Numbered from the stretch's first letter, positions 38,814 to 47,411 are shown. The stretch is DNA of 62,568 nucleotides from Candidatus Krumholzibacteriota bacterium (GCA_016933175.1 JAFGBK010000084.1:1-62568), one strand, 5' to 3'. Notes: generated by a model not told the origin, from the sequence alone. Program-made: numbers and translations.

Positions 38814-39485
38814 ATGAAGCGCTTCCGCCGACTCGCACGCCTGCTCGCCGCTCCCCTCCTCGCCGGGTTCGCCCTGGGCTCCCTGCCCGGCGACCTGCTC
38901 GCCGCCGAGGAGCATCCGCTCAGCATCCAGGGCATCCCCACCAACCTGGGCCTGGCCCACGAGATGTGCCGCGGCGTGGCCGAGAAGACGCTCGACGCGC
39001 TGGCGGCGAGCCTGTCCGGGCGCTGCCTGCACAGCCGGGCCGCCGGCGAGCACAGCGGCAACGGCCTCGTCCAGCTGGCCCTGGACGAGGCCGCCCGGCG
39101 CCGCGGGCTCGGCGTATCCACGGACGGCGCCGACTGCGCGGTTCGCCTGGAGTTCCGCATCCTGGACCTGCGCATCGCCTACACGGGCGTGGACCGCAGC
39201 GCGGTCTTCGTCAAGAAGGAGATCGAGCGCAGCGGCACCTGCGTCCTGGCGACGCGCCTCGTCGAGGCGGCGTCGGGAGCGGAGCTCGCCACGACCCAGG
39301 AGGAGATCCTCGCCACCGACCGCGTGCCCTACGACCTGCGCGATCTCGTGCGCAGCGAGAGCTATCCCTTCACGCAGCCCGAGCTCAAGGAGAAGGACTG
39401 GTCCAAGTCCGTGGAGCCCTTCGTGGTGACGGCCCTGATCTCGAGCCTGGTCTACCTCTTCTTCAGCAACCAGAGCAGCGAATGA
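38814..39485 (+). CDS. Predicted exported protein with C-terminal membrane helix
   Basis: A 223-residue protein I do not recognise. It has a signal peptide (RRLARLLAAPLLAGFALGS, cleavage near LLAAEE), a mature region with two Cys (EMCRGV and GRCLH), and a hydrophobic C-terminus (FVVTALISSLVYLFFS). Start ATG 38814 has GGAG upstream. It leads the operon with TPR lipoprotein and BamD, so an envelope role is likely. Confidence 0.7.
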   Translation: MKRFRRLARLLAAPLLAGFALGSLPGDLLAAEEHPLSIQGIPTNLGLAHEMCRGVAEKTLDALAASLSGRCLHSRAAGEHSGNGLVQLALDEAARRRGLGVSTDGADCAVRLEFRILDLRIAYTGVDRSAVFVKKEIERSGTCVLATRLVEAASGAELATTQEEILATDRVPYDLRDLVRSESYPFTQPELKEKDWSKSVEPFVVTALISSLVYLFFSNQSSE

Positions 39486-40429
39486 TGCCGCCGGGCGCCG
39501 CCGGGATACGACGCCGGTCACCGTGGCGGCCCTGGGCCGCGGCGGTCCTGATCGCGCTGGCGGCGGGCTGCGGCCGGAGCGAACTGGAAGAGCACCTGCG
39601 CAAGGGTCATGAGCTCTTCGCCGCGGGCCAGTACGAGGAGGCCCAGCTCGAGGGGCTCTTCGTCCTCCAGCGCGAGCGCGAGAACGAGACGGCGCTGGAC
39701 CTCGTGGCCCGCAGCCTGCTGGCCCAGAATCGCGACGGCGAGGCCGAGGCCTACTTCCGCACCCTGGCGGCCATCAGCCCCGCCTATGCCTTCCAGGCGG
39801 CCGCGCTCTACGACGCGCGGGCGCGGGAGGATTACGAGGCCGGCGAGACCTCGCGCGCGGCGCGGCGCTGGACGGCGGCCCTGGAGTTCGATCCGTCGCG
39901 GGATCTCGGCCCCTACGCCCTCTTCATGGCCGAGCGCAAGTACCAGGAGCGGGAGTGGGGCCCCGCCGCCGCCCTCTACGAGGCCGGGCTGGCGGCCTAT
40001 CCCGACACGGCGGCCGTGCAGGCCGTCCTCTTCCCCTACGGCGTCAGCCTGCACCACCTCGAGCGCTGGCCGGAAGCCCTGCGCGTCCTCGAGCGCTTCC
40101 TGCGCAGCTACCCGCGCCACCCGCGCCGCCACGAGGCCGTCTGGCTCTACCAGGAGATCCTCATCCACGAAGCGCGCGCCGCGAGCGCCCGCATGGACTA
40201 CGAGGGCGCCATCGAGCTGCTGCGCAAGGTCCTGCGCTACGACATCAACCCGCCCAAGACGGCCGAGGCCCTGCTCGAGCTGGGCACCTGCTACGAGAAC
40301 CTGCAGGACTACGACGCCGCCGCGGACTGCTACCGCCGCATCGTCGAAGGCACCGCCGCCGGCACCGGCCGGATCTACGACGCGGCCATCGCGAGACTGG
40401 AGACCCTGGAGAAGGCGAGGCTGGAGTGA
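39482..40429 (+). CDS. TPR-containing lipoprotein
   Basis: A 315-residue protein with lipoprotein signal (AVLIALAAGC) and about six TPR-like helical pairs (KGHELFAAGQYEEAQLEGLF; RWPEALRVLERFLRSYPRHP; ELGTCYENLQDYDAAADCYR). It starts inside the preceding stop (ATGA) and overlaps the bamD-like gene by one base (TGATG). It is probably a periplasmic-facing envelope assembly protein, perhaps a BamD-like partner. No precise family. Confidence 0.78.
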   Translation: MMPPGAAGIRRRSPWRPWAAAVLIALAAGCGRSELEEHLRKGHELFAAGQYEEAQLEGLFVLQRERENETALDLVARSLLAQNRDGEAEAYFRTLAAISPAYAFQAAALYDARAREDYEAGETSRAARRWTAALEFDPSRDLGPYALFMAERKYQEREWGPAAALYEAGLAAYPDTAAVQAVLFPYGVSLHHLERWPEALRVLERFLRSYPRHPRRHEAVWLYQEILIHEARAASARMDYEGAIELLRKVLRYDINPPKTAEALLELGTCYENLQDYDAAADCYRRIVEGTAAGTGRIYDAAIARLETLEKARLE

Positions 40430-41169
40430 TGCGGTCACCGGGCTCACGCCGTCCGCTGACGTGGCTGCTGGCGCTGGCCCTGCTGGCGCTGACGGGCTGC
40501 GCATCCGGCGAGAAGCTGTCCCGCAAGGAGCGGGGCGACCGCGCCTTCGGGCGCGGCGACTGGCCCCAGGCCATCGACGAGTATCGCCTCTACCTGGACG
40601 CGGGCGGCGGTGGCGCCGAGACCATGGAGGCCCAGTACCAGCTGGCCCGCGCCTACTACGAGAACGAGGACTTCCCGACGGCCGCGGTCGAGTTCGAGAT
40701 CTTCCAGCGCAACTACCCGCGCAGCGACTCCCTGGAGGCGGCCGCCTACTACGAGGCCCACTGCTGGGTGCGCCAGTCCCTGCCCTTCGACCGCGACCAG
40801 ACGCCCACCGAGCAGGCCATCCGCAAGCTGGAGGCCTTTCTGCTGGACTACCCCGACAGTCCCTACCGCGAGCCCGCGCGCCGGAGCATCCTCGCGCTCA
40901 GCGAGAAGCTGGCCCACAAGGCCCTGGCCACGGCGCGCCTCTACCAGCGCCTGCGCCGGCCGGAGGCGGCGCGCCTCTACTACGAGAAGCTCCTGCGCGA
41001 GCATCCCACCAGCGCCCTCGTGCCCGAGGCGCTTTTCGAGCTGCTGGAGATCCAGGTGGACGAGGAGGACTGGGAGGCGGCCCGCCGCACCTTCGAGCGC
41101 CTCCGCGGCGAGTACCCGGGCAGCGACAGCGCCCGGCGCGCACAGGACCTGCTGCCGGAGCTGCGCTGA
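40429..41169 (+). CDS. bamD: Outer membrane protein assembly factor BamD-like lipoprotein
   Basis: A 246-residue lipoprotein (lipobox ALTGC) with five tandem TPR units. The stretch AQYQLARAYYENEDFPTAAV and EFEIFQRNYPRSDSLEAAAY is typical of BamD, as is QTPTEQAIRKLEAFLLDYPD and SPYREPARR. It would be part of the BAM complex that inserts outer membrane barrels. Some TPR lipoproteins share this pattern, so BamD is a strong but not unique call. It follows the TPR lipoprotein with a one-base overlap. Confidence 0.85.
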   Translation: MRSPGSRRPLTWLLALALLALTGCASGEKLSRKERGDRAFGRGDWPQAIDEYRLYLDAGGGGAETMEAQYQLARAYYENEDFPTAAVEFEIFQRNYPRSDSLEAAAYYEAHCWVRQSLPFDRDQTPTEQAIRKLEAFLLDYPDSPYREPARRSILALSEKLAHKALATARLYQRLRRPEAARLYYEKLLREHPTSALVPEALFELLEIQVDEEDWEAARRTFERLRGEYPGSDSARRAQDLLPELR

Positions 41170-41172
41170 GCC

Positions 41173-41775
41173 ATGGCGCGGCGGCGGCGCGTCGGCCTGC
41201 TCGGAGGGAGCTTCGATCCGCCGCACACGGGGCATCTCTGGATGGCGCGTCGCGCCCGCGACCGGCTCGATCTCGACGAGGTCTGGCTGCTTCCCGCCTA
41301 CCAGCCGCCCCACAAGGGCGCCGACGGCCTCAGCCCCTGGCGCCTGCGCCGGGAGATGGCGGCGCTCCTGGCCGCCGAGGAGCCCTGGCTGCGCGTGGAG
41401 CCCATCGAGGGCGAGCGCGGCGGCGTCAGCTACACCGTGGACACCGTGCGCGACCTGCAGGCGCGGCACGGCGAGGCGATCGCCTTCGTCCTGATCATCG
41501 GCGAGGACAGCCTGCGCGATGTGGAGGGCTGGAAGGATCCCGACGCCCTCTTCGCCGCGGTCGAGGTGGCCGTCCTGGCGCGCGCGGGCTGCGCCGCGGC
41601 GACCGGGCGCCCCTGCCGCCTCCTGGCCGGGGAGACGCACCCGGCCCAGAGCCGGCGCATCCGGGCGGCCGTCGCGGCCGGCGAGCCGCCGCCCTGGCTC
41701 ACGCCCGAGGTGGCGGCCTACATCGAGCGGCACGGCCTCTACCGCCGCCGCGCCGCGGGGGGGAGGCGGCCGTGA
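41173..41775 (+). CDS. nadD: Nicotinate-nucleotide adenylyltransferase
   Basis: Adenylylates nicotinate mononucleotide in NAD synthesis. The nucleotidyl-transferase motif LGGSFDPPHTGHLWMARRA is complete and SYTVDTVRDL is present. The usual ISST segment near the C-terminus is altered to HPAQSRRIRAAV, where SRRIR aligns with the SST(x)IR signature with two changes. It has 200 residues. It overlaps polA by four bases (GTGA). Confidence 0.88.
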   Translation: MARRRRVGLLGGSFDPPHTGHLWMARRARDRLDLDEVWLLPAYQPPHKGADGLSPWRLRREMAALLAAEEPWLRVEPIEGERGGVSYTVDTVRDLQARHGEAIAFVLIIGEDSLRDVEGWKDPDALFAAVEVAVLARAGCAAATGRPCRLLAGETHPAQSRRIRAAVAAGEPPPWLTPEVAAYIERHGLYRRRAAGGRRP

Positions 41776-44468
41776 AGCTGCTGCTCGTCGACGGCCACGC
41801 CCTGGCCTACCGCAGCTACTTCGCCATGATCCGCAGCCCGCTGACCAACCGGCGCGGTGAGAACACCAGCGCCGAGTTCGGCTTCGTCCGCACGCTGCAG
41901 GCGCTGCGCCGCGACGAGGCCCCCGACGCCGTCCTCGTCTGCTTCGATCCCGTGGGCAAGAGCTTCCGCCACGCGCGCTACCCCGAGTACAAGGCCCAGC
42001 GGCCGCGGATGCCCGCCGAGCTGAAGGAGAGCGTCGACCGCATCCAGGCCTTCCTGGACCGCGCCGGCGTCGCCTGGCTGCGTCGCGAGGGCTACGAGGC
42101 CGACGACCTCATGGCCAGCGCCGCGCGCCGCGCCGCCGGGGACGGCTGGGACGTGCTCCTGTTCACGTCCGACAAGGACCTCTGCCAGATCGTGGACGAG
42201 CGCGTGCAGGTGCTGCGCCCGGCAACGGGCGCGCGGCCTGCGACGCGGCTGGACGCCGCGGCGGTCGAGGCGGAATTCGGCGTTCCGCCCGCGCGGCTCC
42301 TCGACTACCTGAGCCTGGTCGGCGACAGCGCCGACAACCTGCCCGGCGTGCCCGGCCTCGGCCCCAAGGGCGCGCGCAAGCTGCTGGCGCAGTTCGCGGG
42401 CCTCGACGAGATCCTGTCGCGCAGGGACGAGGTCGACGCTCCAGGCGCCCGCCGGCGTCTCGCGGCGGGTAGCGAGAGCGCCCTGCTGACCCGCGAGCTG
42501 GCGCGCCTCGTCACCGATCTGGACCTGGCGCCGCCCGCGGCCTGGCAGCCCACCGGCGGCGATCCGGACGCCCTGCGCGACTGGCTCGTCGACCGGGGAT
42601 TCCAGTCCATGGTGGACGAGCTGGTGGCGGGCGGTCCCGCGCCCTCGGCGAGCGCGGACTACCGGCTCGTGGCCGACGCCGCGGCCCTCGCCGATCTGGC
42701 CGCCGTCCTCGCGGACGCGGACCGCTTCGCCGTGGACACGGAGACGACGGGCCTGGATCCCCTCGCTGCGGACCTGGTGGGGATCAGCGTCGCCACGACC
42801 TCGGGCCGCGCCTGGTACGTGCCCGTCGCCCAGGCGCCGACGGCGGCCACCCTCCTGGATGCGCCGCCGCCCGGCCTGCCCCTGCCCGACGTGCGCGACG
42901 CCCTGGCGCCCCACCTGGCCGATCCGGGCAAGGAGAAGGTGGCCCAGAACCTCAAGTTCGACTCCCAGGTCCTGCGGCGACACGGCCTGCCCCTGGCGGG
43001 CCCCGTCTTCGACACCATGCTGGCCAGCTACTGCGTGGATCCTTCCCGGCGCAGCCACGGCCTCGACGCCCTGGCCCTCGACCACCTGGGGCACTCGATG
43101 ATCCCCTACGAGTCCCTCTTCGCGAAGGGCGACCGGGAGCGGGACATCCGCCGCGTGCCCATGGAGCGCCTGGCCGATTACGCGGCCGAGGACGCCGACT
43201 TCACGCTGCGCCTGGCCGGCGTCCTGGCGCCGGCCCTGGCCGAAGCCGGCGTGGAGCGCGTCTTCCGGGAGATCGAGATGCCCCTGGTGCCCGTCCTGGA
43301 GCGTATGGAGGCGGCGGGTCTGCTCCTGGACCGCGATCACCTCGCCGCCCTGTCGGTGCGCATGGCGGACGAGCGGGACCGCCTGGAGTCGCGCATCTGG
43401 GAGGCGGCGGGGCGGCAGTTCGCCATCGCCAGCCCCCGGCAGCTCCAGGTGGTCCTCTTCGAGGAGCTGGGCCTGCCGCCGGGCCGCCGCACGAAGACGG
43501 GCTACTCCACCGACGAGGGGGTGCTGAGCGAGCTGGCCGCGGAGCATCCCATCGCCGGCCTGGTGCTCGAGTGGCGGGAGCTGAGCAAACTCAAGAACAC
43601 CTACGTGGACATCCTGCCGGCCCTGGCCGACGCCGCCGGCCGCGTGCACACGCGCTTCAACCAGGCCGTGGCCACCACGGGGCGCCTGTCCAGCAGCGAT
43701 CCCAACCTGCAGAACATCCCCGTGCGCACGGAGCTGGGCCGCGAGATCCGCCGCGCCTTCGTGGCGCCGCCGGGCGGCCTGCTGGCCTCCTTCGACTACA
43801 GCCAGGTGGAGCTGCGGATCCTGGCCCATCTCAGCGGCGACGCGGCCCTGATCGAAGCCTTCGCCGCCGGGCGCGACATCCACCGCTGGACGGCGGCCCG
43901 CATCGCTGGCAAGGACGAGGGCGACGTCACCCGGGAGGAGCGCAACCGCTCCAAGGTGGTCAACTACGGCGTCCTCTACGGGATGGGGGCGGCGGGCCTG
44001 GCCCAGCGCCTGCGCATCGGGCGCGCCGAGGCCCAGGCCTTCATCGACGAGTACTTCGCCAGCTTCCCGGGCGTGCGGGGCTGGATCGAGGCCACCCTCG
44101 CCGCGGCCCGCAAGGAGGAGGCCGTCACGACCCTCCTGGGCCGGCGCCGGCCCCTGCCCGACATCGGCAGCAGCAACGGCCGGGTGCGGTCCTTCGCCGA
44201 ACGGGTGGCCGTCAACACGCCCATCCAGGGGACGGCGGCCGACCTGATCAAGCTGGCCATGATACGCGTGGACGCGCGCCTGCGGGAGTCGGGCCTGGCG
44301 GCGCGCCTGCTGCTCCAGGTCCACGACGAGCTGCTCTTCGAGTGCCCCGCGGAAGAGCGGGACCGCCTCGCGGCGGCGGTGACGAGGATCATGGAAGGCG
44401 TCGCCGAGCTGGCCGTGCCCCTGGCCGTGGACTGGGGCGCCGGCCGCGACTGGCTGGAGGCCCACTGA
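41772..44468 (+). CDS. polA: DNA polymerase I
   Basis: An 898-residue polymerase for Okazaki fragment processing and repair. The 5' nuclease domain (residues 1 to about 290) has LLLVDGHALAYRSYFAM and REGYEADDLMAS, and the helix-hairpin-helix GVPGLGPKGARKLL. A proofreading domain with intact DTETTG (Asp322, Glu324) covers about 310-490. The polymerase part has DYSQVELRILAHLSGD, RSKVVNYGVLYGM and QVHDELLFE. GTG 41772 is set by homology and the GTGA overlap with nadD; the same frame is open for more than 700 codons upstream, but that is over bamD and nadD. Confidence 0.96.
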   Translation: MKLLLVDGHALAYRSYFAMIRSPLTNRRGENTSAEFGFVRTLQALRRDEAPDAVLVCFDPVGKSFRHARYPEYKAQRPRMPAELKESVDRIQAFLDRAGVAWLRREGYEADDLMASAARRAAGDGWDVLLFTSDKDLCQIVDERVQVLRPATGARPATRLDAAAVEAEFGVPPARLLDYLSLVGDSADNLPGVPGLGPKGARKLLAQFAGLDEILSRRDEVDAPGARRRLAAGSESALLTRELARLVTDLDLAPPAAWQPTGGDPDALRDWLVDRGFQSMVDELVAGGPAPSASADYRLVADAAALADLAAVLADADRFAVDTETTGLDPLAADLVGISVATTSGRAWYVPVAQAPTAATLLDAPPPGLPLPDVRDALAPHLADPGKEKVAQNLKFDSQVLRRHGLPLAGPVFDTMLASYCVDPSRRSHGLDALALDHLGHSMIPYESLFAKGDRERDIRRVPMERLADYAAEDADFTLRLAGVLAPALAEAGVERVFREIEMPLVPVLERMEAAGLLLDRDHLAALSVRMADERDRLESRIWEAAGRQFAIASPRQLQVVLFEELGLPPGRRTKTGYSTDEGVLSELAAEHPIAGLVLEWRELSKLKNTYVDILPALADAAGRVHTRFNQAVATTGRLSSSDPNLQNIPVRTELGREIRRAFVAPPGGLLASFDYSQVELRILAHLSGDAALIEAFAAGRDIHRWTAARIAGKDEGDVTREERNRSKVVNYGVLYGMGAAGLAQRLRIGRAEAQAFIDEYFASFPGVRGWIEATLAAARKEEAVTTLLGRRRPLPDIGSSNGRVRSFAERVAVNTPIQGTAADLIKLAMIRVDARLRESGLAARLLLQVHDELLFECPAEERDRLAAAVTRIMEGVAELAVPLAVDWGAGRDWLEAH

Positions 44469-45082
44469 TGAGCGCGGTATGGGTGCTGACGGGCCCCCTC
44501 GGCTCGGGCAAGTCCACGGTGGCGCGCCTGCTGACGGAGGCCGGCGCCGCGCACCGGGACGCCGATGTCCTGGGCCACCGCCTCCTGGACGGCGACGCGG
44601 CCGTGCACGCCGGCCTGCGCCGCCTCTTCGGCGAGGGCGTCTTCGACGACGCCGGTCGCCCCCGCCGTCCGGCCATCGCGGCGCGCGTCTTCGCCGATAC
44701 GGCGAAGCGGCGAGACCTCGAGGCGCTGCTGCACCCGCCCATCCTCGCCGCGCTGCGCCGGGAGGTCGCGGCCTGGCGCCGGGAGGGGACGGGGCTGCTC
44801 GTCCTGGAGGTGGTCCTCTGGCTCCAGCAGCGCGCCGTGCCCTTCGCCGTGGACGGCGTCCTGCTCACCTGGGCGCCCGAGCCCGTGCTTCTCGGCCGCG
44901 TGGCGCGGCGCGACGGCCTGGGCGCCGAGGAGGCGCGCGCGCGCCTGGCCGCCCAGGGCGACTGGCCGGCCCTGAAGGGGCGGGCCGACCGCGTCCTGGA
45001 GACGGACTGCCCGCGTGATGTCTTGCGCGATCGGGTCCGGGACCTGTATCGTGACCTGGTCCGCGAACCAAAGCGAGGTTAG
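44468..45082 (+). CDS. coaE: Dephospho-CoA kinase
   Basis: Last step of CoA synthesis. It shows the P-loop LTGPLGSGKSTVARLL, RDADVLGHRLL with the catalytic Asp, HPPILAALRRE, and a lid-type segment RRDGLGAEEARARLAAQ. It has 204 residues. ATG 44468 overlaps the polA stop by one base. The stop is two bases before the original prfB start, so the pre-insertion operon read polA-coaE-prfB. Confidence 0.9.
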   Translation: MSAVWVLTGPLGSGKSTVARLLTEAGAAHRDADVLGHRLLDGDAAVHAGLRRLFGEGVFDDAGRPRRPAIAARVFADTAKRRDLEALLHPPILAALRREVAAWRREGTGLLVLEVVLWLQQRAVPFAVDGVLLTWAPEPVLLGRVARRDGLGAEEARARLAAQGDWPALKGRADRVLETDCPRDVLRDRVRDLYRDLVREPKRG

Positions 45083-45084
45083 CC

Positions 45085-45153
45085 ATGGCAGGCGAAGACG
45101 GCATCGACGACCTGGTCCGGCGGGTCGATCATCTCAAGGAGTGTCTACGCTAG
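45085..45153 (+). pseudogene. prfB: Orphaned 5' end of prfB, left of the integrated element
   Basis: An ATG two bases after coaE opens 22 codons (MAGEDGIDDLVRRVDHLKEC, then Leu-Arg and TAG). It matches the N-terminus of RF2 up to the frameshift site: the AAGGAG, TGT and CT of the frameshift signal remain, but the sequence then switches to element DNA (ACGC TAG). The rest of prfB lies 9.4 kb away at 54517-55587. The peptide is unlikely to be functional. Confidence 0.85.
45124..45146 (+). repeat. attL (left junction of element)
   Basis: A 23-bp segment that matches 54492-54514 at 20 of 23 positions, with the last 11 bases (45136-45146, AAGGAGTGTCT) identical. It lies inside codons 14-21 of the original prfB and is the left integration junction. 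Confidence 0.85.
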
Positions 45154-45227
45154 GACAGCCGTGGCTGACGGTATTCCAACGGGTTACGCGGCTCTCTACA
45201 GGTGAAACCGGGCAGAATCGACTAGTT

Positions 45228-45248
45228 GTGGAGAGTATTTGGAGAGAA
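45228..45248 (+). repeat. Left end-repeat of the element
   Basis: A 21-bp direct repeat matching 54425-54445 at 18 positions. It contains two TGGAGAG units 11 bp apart (45229 and 45240), and a shorter TTGGAG follows at 45251. This spacing of one helical turn suggests arm-type sites for integrase or excisionase. Confidence 0.6.
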
Positions 45249-45256
45249 GTTTGGAG

Positions 45257-45309
45257 CCCCCTTACCCGACTCCGACGGGGGTAGGGGACAAGCCGGATCC
45301 CGATCCGGC
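45257..45309. repeat. Two consecutive hairpins near the element left end
   Basis: A hairpin with one bulge (CCCCCTTACCC at 45257-45267 with GGGGGTAGGGG at 45277-45287) is followed by a perfect 8-bp inverted repeat GCCGGATC/GATCCGGC at 45292-45309 with a two-base centre. They lie ahead of the first element gene. They may be a terminator shielding the element from coaE transcription or an operator. Confidence 0.45.
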
Positions 45310-45351
45310 CGGGGGCGACGTTTCCATCGGGAACCTCTGTCGGGAGGGGCT

Positions 45352-45912
45352 ATGGAAAGCTCACCAGCGAAGACCAGATCCGCGAAGTCGCCAGAAGCAT
45401 CGATAGACGGTTCCGACTGGTACAGACAGTTCCTTATCCGCCGCTTCAGACAGGCGCTTGACCGACGCGGGCAACTGCCATCTTCAAGGGAACTCAAGAA
45501 AGAGATCCTGAGAAAGAGAGACTCACTGAAAGCCGAAGCGGAGCCGACCTACCTCGACCTGGAAGAGATGAGTGGCGGCGACTTCGCACGAGATGATTCG
45601 GCGCTGCAGATCAAGCTACTTGAGACTCAACTCGCAATCTCAAATCGCATGGTCGATGAGTTGGAGGAGCTCGCAGGGGCTTGGGAATCTCGCCCTAGGC
45701 GAGGCCGTCCTCCGGAGACTGAGCGGGCTATCCTGATCCAATTGCTTGCCGCAGACTTTGAGGCTCGGTTCGGCGAGGCGAGCGCCTCCGGTGGATTCAA
45801 TCGGTACGTCAGGGAAGCCCTTAGTGAAGCAGGCGTCGAGTTGAGCAGTAGCGCAACAAGGCGCGCGATCGAAGCTGCATTGCCTCGATATTCAAAGGGT
45901 GTAGGAAACTAG
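45352..45912 (+). CDS. Element protein of unknown function
   Basis: A 186-residue protein with no family I recognise. It starts at ATG 45352 after CGGGAGGGG. It is charged and helical (QFLIRRFRQALDRRGQLPSS; SALQIKLLETQLAISNRMVD with heptad-like Leu/Ile spacing, a possible short coiled coil) and has a basic proline-containing hinge (PRRGRPPETERA), like AT-hook cores. This could be DNA binding. Its codon use is less GC-rich than the host genes. It is the first gene of the element. Confidence 0.6.
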   Translation: MESSPAKTRSAKSPEASIDGSDWYRQFLIRRFRQALDRRGQLPSSRELKKEILRKRDSLKAEAEPTYLDLEEMSGGDFARDDSALQIKLLETQLAISNRMVDELEELAGAWESRPRRGRPPETERAILIQLLAADFEARFGEASASGGFNRYVREALSEAGVELSSSATRRAIEAALPRYSKGVGN

Positions 45913-46017
45913 CCCGCCTTACGCCGTCTACGCGACCAATTGTTAGCGTAGTTCCGCTCCAGTAACGCGTTGCACCGTACGGCTTGTGAACGCAAGCTAG
46001 GCCGTAGGAGGTGTCGC

Positions 46018-46218
46018 GTGAACTCCATCCGAAAAGCCCGCATCCTTCGCGGGTATCACCAGTACGAACTCGCAGCGAATGCACGTCTCTCGCCGTCGCT
46101 CCTCTCACAATTCGAGACGGATCGGTGCAATCCCCGTCAAGACGAGCTCGTCCGCATCGCCGAGGCGCTCGGCGTCGAAGTCGCATCGCTCACGGGCGGC
46201 GAGGCGTCGCGTGGATAG
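46018..46218 (+). CDS. XRE-family helix-turn-helix regulator
   Basis: A 66-residue Cro/CI-type protein: KARILRGYHQYELAANARLS then PSLLSQFETDRCNPRQDELV and RIAEALGVEVASL, a complete HTH_3 domain. The start GTG 46018 has TAGGAGG upstream. It probably regulates the element lysis/excision-like decision, since it overlaps the excisionase-like gene by eight bases (same transcript). Confidence 0.85.
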   Translation: MNSIRKARILRGYHQYELAANARLSPSLLSQFETDRCNPRQDELVRIAEALGVEVASLTGGEASRG

Positions 46219-46468
46219 CCACACCTTCGATGCGCTGCTCGAGGAGATCGCCGCGCGCGTGGCGGAGAAGATCAAACTCCCCCCGGCCGAGCCGCAAGGG
46301 CTGCTCGATACCGACGGCGTCGCCCGGTTCCTGAAGGTATCCCGTGAGACGGTGACGCGAACGCTAGTTCGCCGCCACGGACTTCCGCATACCCGGATCG
46401 GCAGGGAGTTTCGCTTCGACCCGGATGCGGTGATGGCGTGGGCGCGGGCGAGGGGGCGCGTGCTATGA
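46211..46468 (+). CDS. Excisionase-family (MerR-like) DNA-binding protein
   Basis: An 85-residue protein. The C-terminal half is a winged helix of the excisionase/AlpA type: LLDTDGVARFLKVSRETVTR, then HGLPHTRIGREFRFDPDAVMAWA (motif: LP-x-x-RIG-x-x-(x)RF). It probably directs excision with the integrase at the right end. It starts with GTG 46211 overlapping the XRE stop and overlaps the next gene by ATGA. Confidence 0.8.
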   Translation: MDSHTFDALLEEIAARVAEKIKLPPAEPQGLLDTDGVARFLKVSRETVTRTLVRRHGLPHTRIGREFRFDPDAVMAWARARGRVL

Positions 46469-46638
46469 GCGCGCCGGACCTCGTAACCGTCAACGCAATC
46501 TGCGGCGACGGCGGACGCGCCGACATCGAGCGCGAGGGCGGCCTGCCTGCCCTGTACGTGGGCGACGGTGCTGAGCGCGCAGACTGGCGCTTCCGCCGCC
46601 GGGCGCTGTTGGACTGGGCGAAGGAGCGGGAGCAGTGA
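46465..46638 (+). CDS. Small degenerate excisionase-like winged-helix protein
   Basis: A 57-residue protein with the tail GGLPALYVGDG, followed by RADWRFRRRALLDWAKERE. This matches the second half of the excisionase fold (GLPA-x-x-VG ... WRFRR-x-x-LLDW) seen in the gene before it. It overlaps its neighbours on both sides (ATGA), and may act as a partner or anti-factor. Family assignment is by pattern only. Confidence 0.5.
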   Translation: MSAPDLVTVNAICGDGGRADIEREGGLPALYVGDGAERADWRFRRRALLDWAKEREQ

Positions 46639-47321
46639 ACGCGGGCTGGGTTCCTCTCTGGCGCGATGACGTGAGGCTGGCGGGCATCCTCAAGAATCAC
46701 CTGGCCGCCGCCCTCTACGTCCAACTGCTGGTAGAGGCCACGCACGAGCCCCGCACCGTGATGTTCGGCGAGCACGCGGTCCAGCTCGAAGCGGGCGAGG
46801 TTGTCACCTGCCGCCGCCAACTCGCCGAGGACCTGGGCACCACGGACCGCCGCATCCGAACCGCGATTACCGTCCTCGAAACCGTCCAGCTAACGACCAG
46901 CAGAACGACCAACGGATACACGGTCTTTACCCTTGCCAACTACGGAGTTAACGGAGGTGGCGACCAGCGGGGCGACCAGCGGTCCGTCACCAAAGCGACC
47001 AGCGGGCGACCAACGGGCGACCAGCCCTCAAATTATAGAAGAACAGAAGAACTTAAGAAAGAAGGGCGCGCGCCTGGGCGCGGCGACCCTGACGGGCCGC
47101 GCCCGCCGCGCGAGAAGACGGGCGCCGAGGCCGACGCACTGCAGGAGCGCCGAGCGCGTGAGGCTGCACGGCGCGGCAAGGGCGGCCTGCAGCTGGTGGG
47201 AGATGGAGCTCCACGAATCGCATCAGGTGCAGCCCGCATCACTGAGCTGGTGGGCGAGGGTCTGAGCTGGCCCGAGGCCATCGAGCAGGAGAAGCAGGAG
47301 CGAGAGGCGGCGACACAGTGA
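46635..47321 (+). CDS. Phage-type replisome organiser / replication initiation-like protein
   Basis: A 228-residue protein. The N-terminus WVPLWRDDVRLAGILKNHLA, EAGEVVTCRRQLAEDLGTTD and RRIRTAITVLE is the winged-helix of phage replication proteins (the O-like or DnaD-like organisers, with the typical LxTTNxYTVFTLANY ending). The middle is Gly/Asp/Gln-rich and the tail charged. It would recruit host replication to an origin. An ATG that overlaps the previous stop places it in the control operon. No helicase-loader gene was seen. Confidence 0.72.
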   Translation: MNAGWVPLWRDDVRLAGILKNHLAAALYVQLLVEATHEPRTVMFGEHAVQLEAGEVVTCRRQLAEDLGTTDRRIRTAITVLETVQLTTSRTTNGYTVFTLANYGVNGGGDQRGDQRSVTKATSGRPTGDQPSNYRRTEELKKEGRAPGRGDPDGPRPPREKTGAEADALQERRAREAARRGKGGLQLVGDGAPRIASGAARITELVGEGLSWPEAIEQEKQEREAATQ

Positions 47322-47363
47322 GTATGCGAGCGGCAAGCAGGGCCATCATCCTTGATACGGGCT

Positions 47364-47379
47364 GATAAGGGCCATTATC
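47364..47379. repeat. Near-palindrome downstream of the replication gene
   Basis: GATAAGGGCCATTATC: five-base arms around a GGCC core with one mismatch pair. Direct copies GGGCCATCAT (47340-47349) and GGGCCATTAT (47369-47378) overlap it. It sits 42 bases past the replication-like gene and may be a binding site or part of an origin. Confidence 0.35.
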
Positions 47380-47411
47380 GGAACGAAGTACAAGTCTGGG
47401 TACTGGACGGA

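Noticed and set aside
39609..41771. Frame of polA stays open 721 codons upstream
   Set aside because: The upstream translation is Ser/Arg/Pro-rich noise overlapping a TPR lipoprotein, bamD and nadD; GTG 41772 with the GTGA overlap fits PolA homology.
45913..46017. Promoter for the XRE gene (TTGCAC 45970, CAAGCT 45993)
   Set aside because: The -10 fits poorly and the gap could hold other signals; not strong enough to annotate.
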